Assembly (NCBI GenBank): GCA_002938045.1
Contig: PTLJ01000090.1
Location: forward strand, 1-6,682
Reading direction: 5' to 3'
Length of the DNA stretch: 6,682 nt
Source: Alphaproteobacteria bacterium MarineAlpha3_Bin4
GTDB lineage: Bacteria; Pseudomonadota; Alphaproteobacteria; Rhodospirillales; Casp-alpha2
Shown: one piece after another, positions 1 through 5,003 of the stretch
Layout: every line of letters begins with the position of its first letter
Position numbering within the stretch: the stretch's first letter is position 1
Made by a program: the position numbers and the translations under genes
Notes under the pieces: generated by a model
Told to the model about the DNA's origin: nothing
What the model saw: only the letters and a program-made list of their open reading frames with translations
The model's database searches: none

Positions 1-638
1 AGAAATGCCTATCCGGGCCACCCGGCTCGGCCCCGATCACCTTCAACCAGCGCGTCGCAGACGTGGTGCTACCACGAAAGCACATTGAACAAGGCATCCG
101 ACCAGAGGGCTTCAATCCAGGCGACGGCGAGATGATTCAGTCCAACTATTTCGATCTGCCAATGTTAATGGACTACTGGAGTGAAAGTCGACTCAACCAT
201 CACACCGAAGCAACTTCAGCGCTTTATGCAGCACGCGAATGTGCCCGACTTGCGCTTGCCGAAGGACTCAATGCCCGCATCATGCGTCACCAACGTGTTT
301 CAACTGCTCTATCTGCCGGGCTCAAGGCGATGGATCTCCAATTATTCGGGGACCAGCGCCACAAGATGCACAACGTCACCGGTGTCAATGTGCCTGACGG
401 TGTCGACGCCACCGCTGTGATTCGCGGCATGCTGGACGATTTCTCGATCGAGATCGGGACGTCCTTTGGACCGATGCAGGGCCGCGTTTGGCGCATCGGT
501 ACGATGGGCCACAATGCTCGCAAGGACACAGTGACCAATACGCTAGCGGCCTTCGAAGCTGTTCTCAGACGAAACGGCTACGCCGCGCCGCCGAGCGCTG
601 GTGTCGATGCGGCATTGGCGGTGTTCGCCGACAGCTAG
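1..638 (+). CDS. pucG: PucG-like class V aminotransferase, C-terminal half (5' truncated by window edge)
   Basis: PLP-dependent aminotransferase, fold type I, class V. The closest family I recognise is PucG, (S)-ureidoglycine--glyoxylate transaminase of purine (allantoin) breakdown, which makes glycine and oxalurate; alanine--glyoxylate or serine--glyoxylate aminotransferase is the alternative. The frame is open to the left edge. Complete codons begin at base 3 and read KCLSGPPGSAPITFNQR, the segment that carries the PLP Schiff-base lysine, so the first visible residue is probably the catalytic Lys. Further family signatures are SNYFDLPMLMDYW, RLNHHTEATSALYAARECAR, IEIGTSFGP and WRIGTMGHNARKD; the Arg of WRIGTMG (codon 492-494) matches the substrate-carboxylate arginine. 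About 211 residues are present, roughly half of the usual ~400; the N-terminal half lies outside. The GTG at 63 is internal, not a start. It converges on the RidA gene with 16 bases between stop codons, so it is a separate transcription unit. Confidence 0.9.
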   Translation, partial: KCLSGPPGSAPITFNQRVADVVLPRKHIEQGIRPEGFNPGDGEMIQSNYFDLPMLMDYWSESRLNHHTEATSALYAARECARLALAEGLNARIMRHQRVSTALSAGLKAMDLQLFGDQRHKMHNVTGVNVPDGVDATAVIRGMLDDFSIEIGTSFGPMQGRVWRIGTMGHNARKDTVTNTLAAFEAVLRRNGYAAPPSAGVDAALAVFADS

Positions 639-639
639 A

Positions 640-675
640 CAGACATTTGGAAGATCAAACAGCGGCAATTGTCTG
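640..675. terminator. Possible weak bidirectional terminator (imperfect inverted repeat)
   Basis: CAGACATTTG (640-649) and CAATTGTCTG (666-675) form an imperfect inverted repeat, 9 of 10 pairs with a 16-base loop, placed where the convergent aminotransferase and RidA genes end. It overlaps the last codons of the RidA gene. The stem is A+T-rich and no clear run of T follows on either strand, so this is weak and rests mainly on position. Confidence 0.2.
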
Positions 676-1068
676 GACCTCGACCAAAAACGGTTCTTGT
701 ACCAGGCGGTCGACCAGCAGCAGGGTGTTGGGCGGGTATTTACCGTCGGGGAACATCTTGGGAAACTCGCGGAGGCGGTAGGCCATGAACTCCGGGATTG
801 ACTGCGAGTGCACCATATAGGTCGTGAACTGAACCACGTTGGACCAATCCGCATCCGCCGAGCGTAGCGCCGCGTGCAAATTCGCAAACACCTGGGTGCA
901 CTGGGCATCGAAGTCGCGTTCACCGACAACATTACCGTCCGGGTCAGCCGATAGCATTCCGGCAATGAATAAAAACTCGGATGCCTTGACCCGGGTCACG
1001 TGAGTGTATTGGCCGAGCGGTGCGCCGAGCGCGTCAGGATTATAAATTTGAATGTCAGCGGCGGTCAT
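655..1068 (-). CDS. RidA/YjgF/UK114-family protein lacking the canonical arginine
   Basis: A 137-residue protein of the usual RidA length; these form trimers with ligand clefts between subunits. Visible family features are FLFIAGMLSADPDGNVV (residues 32-48), FANLHAALRSADADWSNVV (61-79) and a C-terminal FLVEVQTIAA containing the conserved Glu130. Archetypal RidA deaminates 2-aminoacrylate and other enamines/imines using an Arg in a P-x-R motif. Here the equivalent stretch is YPPNTLLLVDRL, with Asn114 where that Arg is expected, so this looks like one of the Rid subfamilies without proven imine deaminase activity; Arg121 lies a few residues on. The ATG at 1068 is preceded by GGGGAG, about 10-12 bases upstream, a rather distant Shine-Dalgarno. 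Relatives of this type are common in catabolic clusters (RutC is one example), which suits the oxygenase, SDR and amidohydrolase upstream, but a 404-base gap separates it from the SDR. The exact reaction is unknown. Confidence 0.9.
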   Translation of the reverse strand: MTAADIQIYNPDALGAPLGQYTHVTRVKASEFLFIAGMLSADPDGNVVGERDFDAQCTQVFANLHAALRSADADWSNVVQFTTYMVHSQSIPEFMAYRLREFPKMFPDGKYPPNTLLLVDRLVQEPFLVEVQTIAAV

Positions 1069-1472
1069 TCGTTAGGCTCTCCCCTGCTTGGTCGTTTAGA
1101 TGGATTACTTCGCCAGTGTACAGCCGGTCGGTGGGGCGACGCTACTTCCGGGCACCGCTCCAGCTAATTTCCCAATTGTCGATCACGACACCATCCGGGG
1201 TCTCCTCCCTCAATTTGAAAAACAGAGCTTCGTTATCGACTAGGATTAATTGAGGAAAGAGCCTCCACCAGGTCCGATGGTGAGCGCACAACCGAGGAAA
1301 CCCACGCTTGAAAATCAATCATATTACTACACTGCGCCGGATCATTGTCGACTGTAGCGGGATTGCGCCCTTGCTAAGCCATATTTTCCTCGAGCCTTTA
1401 CAAACTGGCTGCTTGTTCGCGCATATTTTGAATTTCTCACGAGCGGCTCGCCGGCCACACATTCGCCTTTGT
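1069..1472. other. 404-base intergenic gap between SDR and RidA genes
   Basis: No confident gene, RNA or strong terminator is visible here, which stands out in a window that is otherwise tightly packed. The only notable content is the small, apparently frame-broken minus-strand ORF at 1142-1322, listed separately. Downstream of the SDR stop is a very short stem (CGAG-CCG-CTCG on the minus strand) with no T-run, too weak to call a terminator. I found no convincing -35/-10 pair for the RidA gene, although a promoter could well lie here. Confidence 0.5.
1142..1322 (-). pseudogene. Doubtful small ORF with an apparent 1-base frame break
   Basis: On the minus strand an ATG at 1322 opens MIDFQAWVSSVVRSPSDLV and continues for 29 codons to TAA (1233-1235). 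The next frame is open across that stop and carries a protein-like tail, LVDNEALFFKLREE followed by TPDGVVIDNWEISWSGARK, to TAG at 1142-1144. From ATG to that TAG is 181 bases, 60 codons plus one, so removing one base would give a single ORF of about 59 residues. I recognise no family. It could be a decayed gene, a sequencing or assembly error, a +1 frameshift, or chance. The frame carrying the tail is itself open from a TTG at 1318, giving an uninterrupted 58-codon alternative. No good ribosome-binding site precedes any of these starts. Confidence 0.2.
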
Positions 1473-2222
1473 TTAGTATCCGACTATCACTTCGCCCGCG
1501 TTGGGGCTAACGACCTGACCCGTCATCATGTCGGTCTCGGGCCCAGCAAGCCAGGCGACTGCGTGAGAAATGTCGATCGGCTCGCACAAACGGCCGAGCG
1601 GCATTCCTTCAGCGCGCTCGCGGATTTGCTCTACAGAGACGCTGGCGCGCCTGCTTTCGGTCGCGACAAAACCCGGCGCTACGGCGTTGACGTTGATGCG
1701 CCAAGGCGCGAACTCGCGCGCCCAGCACTTAGTCAGCCCGGAGATCGCCGACTTGGCGGCCGAGTAATGAGAAGCAAAGTGGCTGCCGCCCATGGCGTAG
1801 ATCGACGAGATGTTAACGATTTTGCCGGCACGGCGCTCCTTCATCTGCGCCACCACGGCTTGAGTGGCGAAGAACGTCCCGCGCACGTGGGTGGAGAACA
1901 TTTGATCAAATATGTTGCAGTCGACGTCTTCTATCGCCAACCGGTTGCCGCCAACCCCGGCGTTGTTGACCAGGATGTCTACGCGTCCAGCGTCGCGCAC
2001 TGCTTTCTGAAACGCACCGACATCCCGAATGTCGGTGGTGATTAGGCGGGCTTCACGGCCAGTTTGGCGGACCATCTCCAAGGTATTTTCAGCCTCTTCG
2101 AGCAGAATGTCGTGGACGATCACGTCCGCGCCATGTTCCGCTAGCACGACTGCGTGCGATCGCCCGAGCCCGCGGCTGGAACCCGTCACCAGTGCGATTT
2201 TTCCTTCGAGCGGTTGGGTCAT
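1473..2222 (-). CDS. Short-chain dehydrogenase/reductase (classical SDR)
   Basis: A 249-residue cytosolic NAD(P)-dependent oxidoreductase with a Rossmann fold and the standard length of classical SDRs. Motifs in order: TGSSRGLG nucleotide loop (13-20); Asp38 at the end of the second beta strand (VIVHD), which favours NAD(H); NNAG (86-89); catalytic Ser near 139-140 (NISS); and YSAAK with Tyr153 and Lys157. The catalytic-tetrad Asn usually found in NvxGtf is replaced by His112 (THVRGTFF). The start overlaps the Rieske oxygenase stop as ATGA (2219-2222), so the two are probably translated as a coupled pair; I see no strong Shine-Dalgarno of its own. Coupling suggests that it oxidises the hydroxylated product of the oxygenase, or a later alcohol or ketone intermediate. 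The substrate cannot be told from sequence; many FabG-like proteins look similar. Confidence 0.93.
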   Translation of the reverse strand: MTQPLEGKIALVTGSSRGLGRSHAVVLAEHGADVIVHDILLEEAENTLEMVRQTGREARLITTDIRDVGAFQKAVRDAGRVDILVNNAGVGGNRLAIEDVDCNIFDQMFSTHVRGTFFATQAVVAQMKERRAGKIVNISSIYAMGGSHFASHYSAAKSAISGLTKCWAREFAPWRINVNAVAPGFVATESRRASVSVEQIRERAEGMPLGRLCEPIDISHAVAWLAGPETDMMTGQVVSPNAGEVIVGY

Positions 2223-3265
2223 GGCGAAGTTCGGCCAGCGCCGTTCTCAGCTTCGATGTGCTTGGCGAGCAGCGCCCGCATCGCCAGCCCCGGTCCATCG
2301 ACGTTGATGTCGATTAGTCCTCGTTCGGGATCGCGGTCTATCGCCCTCTGCTGTGCTTCCATCATTTCGACGTCCTCCAAAAAAACACGTTTGAAGTCAA
2401 CCCGGTAGACCTCGTCCATTTCTTCGCTGTCGAGAGCAAACATACGAGGATGAGCGTAAAACTGATGGGACGTCGTCGCGGTCTCCGGCGTCACGGCGCT
2501 CAACGCGTGAAACGCAATGCCTTGCGGTCGATCACCATCGAGCACACCGGATCCTACTTCGGCGGAGCCGATGTCAACGTCGCAACACGTCGGCACCAAC
2601 GATTCGACAACCTGCCAACGATCTACGTTGCCCGAAAAGCTACCCGCCATCGAATAAAACGGCGCAGGCGCTTCATCGGGAATTAGGCGGATCATTCTAA
2701 CGCGATCGGCCTTGCGCTCTGTTTGGACCGTATAGTCGAGGATCGAATCGGCGCCAATGGTGTCTGCATGGACGAAGCTCAGATGCGACAAATCGAGTAA
2801 GTTGTCTGAAATCAGCTCGTAGTGGCACTTGATATGAAGCGGCCGGCCGTCGTTTCCGCGAACCACCTTCCAGTCCGGGTGGTCCATCCACCACCAATCG
2901 GGAATCAGCGCGGGATCAGCGCATTCGGAATTACCCATCCAAATCCACACCCATCCAAAACGCTCGATAACTGGATAGCTCCGTACACTGGCACCTGGCG
3001 GTACCTTTGCTTGACCGGGCACCGCGACGCAGATGCCCATGGCATCAAAGCGAAGGCCATGATAGCCGCATTGCAGTTCGTCCTCGATGACTGAGCCCAA
3101 GGAGAGCGGCATATGGCGGTGGCAACAGCGGTCCTCGAGCGCAACAACCGTGCCACCTTGGGTGCGGAACAGCACCACAGGCTCATCCAGCAGCGTTCGC
3201 GCAAGTGGATCTTGCCCTACTTCGGCATCCCAAGCGGCGACATACCAAGCGTTTCGCAGATACAT
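2219..3265 (-). CDS. Rieske non-heme iron oxygenase, VanA/dicamba O-demethylase-like
   Basis: A 348-residue oxygenase component of the size and layout of VanA-type monooxygenases (vanillate O-demethylase, dicamba O-demethylase), which hydroxylate or O-/N-demethylate small, often aromatic, substrates. The N-terminal Rieske [2Fe-2S] domain has Cys47-x-His49 and Cys66-x-x-His69 (CGYHG). The catalytic domain shows SDNLLDLSHLSFVHAD: Asp158 for inter-subunit electron transfer, and His161 and His166 as iron ligands. The third ligand is probably Asp298 in FLEDVEMMEAQQ. All metal ligands therefore look intact. The ATG at 3265 has AGGAG six bases upstream (3272-3276), and a promoter-like pair lies at 3305-3334. 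The last base of its frame overlaps the SDR start. No ferredoxin reductase (VanB) gene is in the window, so electrons must come from a partner encoded elsewhere. Substrate unknown. Confidence 0.95.
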   Translation of the reverse strand: MYLRNAWYVAAWDAEVGQDPLARTLLDEPVVLFRTQGGTVVALEDRCCHRHMPLSLGSVIEDELQCGYHGLRFDAMGICVAVPGQAKVPPGASVRSYPVIERFGWVWIWMGNSECADPALIPDWWWMDHPDWKVVRGNDGRPLHIKCHYELISDNLLDLSHLSFVHADTIGADSILDYTVQTERKADRVRMIRLIPDEAPAPFYSMAGSFSGNVDRWQVVESLVPTCCDVDIGSAEVGSGVLDGDRPQGIAFHALSAVTPETATTSHQFYAHPRMFALDSEEMDEVYRVDFKRVFLEDVEMMEAQQRAIDRDPERGLIDINVDGPGLAMRALLAKHIEAENGAGRTSP

Positions 3266-3291
3266 TGGCGGCTCCTAGTTATTTTTAAGAC

Positions 3292-3321
3292 CTCACCGAA
3301 CCGAATTAAAACGCTCACCGA
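3292..3321. repeat. Pair of 8-bp direct repeats around the -10 box of the Rieske promoter
   Basis: CTCACCGA occurs at 3292-3299 and again at 3314-3321 (+ strand), start to start 22 bases, about two helical turns. One copy lies near the predicted transcription start and the other inside the -35/-10 spacer. This arrangement could be an operator for a regulator, but it is short enough to be chance and no regulator gene is in the window. Confidence 0.3.
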
Positions 3322-3334
3322 TTGGCGCCGTCAA
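3305..3334 (-). promoter_or_regulatory. Sigma-70-like promoter for the Rieske oxygenase-SDR unit
   Basis: Read on the minus strand, a -35 box TTGACG (3334-3329, 5 of 6 to consensus) is followed by an 18-base spacer and a -10 box TTTAAT (3310-3305, 5 of 6). Transcription would start near 3298, leaving a leader of about 33 bases with AGGAG at 3276-3272 before the ATG at 3265. It lies in the largest spacer of the central gene block, just where a new transcription unit would be expected. Confidence 0.5.
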
Positions 3335-3361
3335 CCGTCACAGCGCTCAGCCTTTGGTTAC

Positions 3362-3375
3362 CCCGACTGCTCGGG
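3362..3375. terminator. Small hairpin downstream of the isomerase-like gene
   Basis: CCCGA-CTGC-TCGGG is a perfect 5-bp stem with a 4-base loop, about 50 bases past the isomerase-like stop on the minus strand and upstream of the Rieske promoter. No T-run follows, so it is at most a weak or factor-assisted end, not a standard intrinsic terminator. Confidence 0.2.
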
Positions 3376-3423
3376 ATGATGATGCAATTCGACTAGGCCA
3401 CGGCGCTGCGTTAATTGGTTACT

Positions 3424-4209
3424 CTACTCTGCTGCCAGCGCTGCGTAATCAGTTGGCAACTCGGAAAACTCCGCCATTAGCCGCCCGAACCCTTCTTTTG
3501 TATCGTGGATACCGTAGTCCCGAAGTGCAAACCAATACGTCGCGGCATTGATGGCGATGACCGGTTTCTGGAGCCAACTCTCGGCCTCGGCAGCGAGGCG
3601 GACCATGGATAGGTTGGTGCCGGCCTGAATGATGGCATCCGGCTCGGATTTATCGACCTCCATGATAGCGTCTCGCAATTCGTTCTCCTGTACATGCGCG
3701 ATCAGAGACGGGCTTTCGCAATTTAACCCCTTGATGGCAAGGACCTCGAAGCCGCAATCTTCGAAGAACTTGCGCACATTGCGATCGCCGACAGGCCAAT
3801 ACGGTGTGACGACGGCGATGCGCTTGATGTCGCCATAGCACTTCAAAGCTGCGCGGCAAGCGTCGGATCCCATGGCAACGCGCAGCCCGGTCATCGATTG
3901 GATGTGCGCCTTTAGTTCCTCCGATTTGGCGAGCCCATCCCAGAACGTTTCTGAGGACATACCCATGACAAAATAATCAGGGTTGCAGGTCATGACGCGG
4001 TCGACCGCAGAATCCATCTCGGCTCGGATGTTCACCATCAATTGTTCGAAATCCGCATCTGACGCGATGGGATCATCAGGAATGAAAATTCGGGAGAAAT
4101 GGTTGGTGATGCCGGGGGCCCGCATGTCGTCAAAGTCGGGCTGTACCGAGGTGTTGGTAGAAGGTGCAATGACGGCGAACTTACCGCGAAAGCCGAGTGC
4201 GTCAACCAT
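3424..4209 (-). CDS. Maleate isomerase/arylmalonate decarboxylase-like protein without catalytic cysteines
   Basis: A 261-residue protein of the Asp/Glu racemase superfamily, nearest in look to maleate cis-trans isomerase and arylmalonate decarboxylase (AMDase). Family marks are the N-terminal APSTNTSVQPDF (15-26), the strand-loop YFVMGMSSETFWDG (79-92), VVTPYWPVGDRNVRKFFEDCGFEV (split: TPYW at 135-138, Asn144) and IIQAGTNLSM (193-202). Maleate isomerases use a Cys in each of the two middle motifs, and AMDase uses one in the second. Here the aligned positions look like Gly/Met83-84 and Ala/Gly196-197, so neither Cys is present; other cysteines (75, 118, 124, 152, 164) lie elsewhere. The ATG at 4209 has AAGGAG seven bases upstream (4217-4222). 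It follows the amidohydrolase gene by 41 bases and is probably co-transcribed. The neighbour suggests a maleamate/maleate-type step, but chemistry without cysteines must differ, for example a lyase or decarboxylase; activity is unproven. Confidence 0.85.
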   Translation of the reverse strand: MVDALGFRGKFAVIAPSTNTSVQPDFDDMRAPGITNHFSRIFIPDDPIASDADFEQLMVNIRAEMDSAVDRVMTCNPDYFVMGMSSETFWDGLAKSEELKAHIQSMTGLRVAMGSDACRAALKCYGDIKRIAVVTPYWPVGDRNVRKFFEDCGFEVLAIKGLNCESPSLIAHVQENELRDAIMEVDKSEPDAIIQAGTNLSMVRLAAEAESWLQKPVIAINAATYWFALRDYGIHDTKEGFGRLMAEFSELPTDYAALAAE

Positions 4210-4250
4210 GTCGATTCTCCTTGATCCCCGCCTTTGGCAAGGTGTTTACG

Positions 4251-4910
4251 TTATCCACCGCCCTCTACGTTTGCCTGATCGGGCGCCAGGCGAGCGAGTT
4301 CGGCCTTGACCTCATCGAGCGACATTACATCAGCGTATTTCTGGTCGAGATCGAACAGATTGGCCTCGTGCGGGCCGTCAGCACGGTCGCCAACGCATTC
4401 GCGCGGGATCATCGGCCGGAAACCGTGGCCCATAGCGTCGACCGCCGTCGCACGGACGCAACCTGAAGTGGTGCAGCCGGTGACGATCGTGGTGTCGACG
4501 CCACGCTTGGCGAGCCAACCCGCGAGATCGGTGCTAAAGAAGCCCGACGGATAATGTTTATGCAGCACCCGCTCGCCGGGACGCGGCTCAAGCTCGTCGA
4601 CTACCTCGGTAGCGGGCGTGCCGGGTATCAGAGTGTCGTTCATGCTGGGTGATTTAAGATTGAAGATGCCGTCCTCGCTGCGGTCGGTGGCGTAGACGTG
4701 CGAGGTGAAGCAAATCGGCAAATCCAAATGCCGGGCGATCGCCAACAACTCGGCAGTGTTATCGATTGCCGATTGAATGTTACCTCCGCCGAATTTGTCA
4801 GCGTCGTTGAAGGCGTTAATGAAGTCGATGATCAACAGCGCAGGTTTGTCGCCGAATCCCATGCGCTGACCAAATCCCTGTTTTTCGTATACCTTAAGAT
4901 CGTCTGACAT
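4251..4910 (-). CDS. Isochorismatase-superfamily amidohydrolase (N-carbamoylsarcosine amidase/maleamate amidohydrolase-like)
   Basis: A 219-residue cytosolic cysteine hydrolase cleaving amide or ureido C-N bonds. The N-terminus YEKQGFGQRMGFGDKPALLIIDF is the hallmark of the N-carbamoylsarcosine amidase/NicF group. The catalytic triad is visible as Asp29 (LLIIDF), Lys118 (VLHKHYPSGFF) and Cys151 (TGCTTSGCVRATAVDA), with GDRADGPHEANLFDLDQKYADV near the C-terminus, also typical. I chose ATG 4910 because GGAGG (4916-4920) lies five bases upstream; an in-frame ATG at 4946 would add 12 residues that are not like the family. The next gene is maleate isomerase-like, 41 bases downstream, which favours a maleamate-like amide as substrate, as in nicotinate degradation. 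An N-carbamoyl compound or ureidoacrylate-like substrate (RutB belongs to the same superfamily and works beside a RidA protein) is the alternative. Confidence 0.92.
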   Translation of the reverse strand: MSDDLKVYEKQGFGQRMGFGDKPALLIIDFINAFNDADKFGGGNIQSAIDNTAELLAIARHLDLPICFTSHVYATDRSEDGIFNLKSPSMNDTLIPGTPATEVVDELEPRPGERVLHKHYPSGFFSTDLAGWLAKRGVDTTIVTGCTTSGCVRATAVDAMGHGFRPMIPRECVGDRADGPHEANLFDLDQKYADVMSLDEVKAELARLAPDQANVEGGG

Positions 4911-4915
4911 GTCTG

Positions 4916-4920
4916 CCTCC
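4916..4920 (-). promoter_or_regulatory. Ribosome-binding site that sets the amidohydrolase start
   Basis: GGAGG on the minus strand, five bases before the ATG at 4910. It decides for this start over the upstream in-frame ATG at 4946, which has no comparable site. Confidence 0.75.
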
Positions 4921-4941
4921 GCTTCTAACCGGTCCATGACA

Positions 4942-4971
4942 ACCATACAATGCGCCGGGAATACCGGACAA
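4942..4971 (-). promoter_or_regulatory. Weak candidate promoter for amidohydrolase-isomerase genes
   Basis: On the minus strand TTGTCC (4971-4966, 4 of 6) and TATGGT (4947-4942, 4 of 6) are 18 bases apart, in the 93-base spacer between the MATE gene and the amidohydrolase. Predicted start near 4935, shortly before GGAGG. The match is modest; read-through from the transporter genes is the alternative. Confidence 0.3.
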
Positions 4972-5003
4972 GCATACGGATCGCTAATAATTGTGCTCGA
5001 AAC

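Noticed and set aside
63..638. GTG at 63 as a true start giving a short 191-residue protein
   Set aside because: The frame is open upstream to the window edge and encodes the conserved KCLSGPPGSAPIT segment of the aminotransferase, so the gene is cut by the window rather than short.
1448..1465. CGAGC/GCTCG near-palindrome after the SDR stop as an intrinsic terminator
   Set aside because: The stem is about four pairs with a 3-base or smaller loop and no following T-run.
1308..2045. 245-codon plus-strand ORF opposite the SDR gene
   Set aside because: It is the antisense shadow of a clear SDR with all its motifs. Its own translation is rich in Arg and His with no recognisable domain.
4911..4946. 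Upstream ATG (4946) as the amidohydrolase start
   Set aside because: It would add 12 residues not typical of the family and place the start inside the candidate -10 region. The ATG at 4910 has GGAGG at ideal distance.
4955..4967. CCGG-GAATA-CCGG inverted repeat as terminator after the MATE gene
   Set aside because: Only a 4-bp stem with no T-run; it falls inside the candidate promoter spacer.
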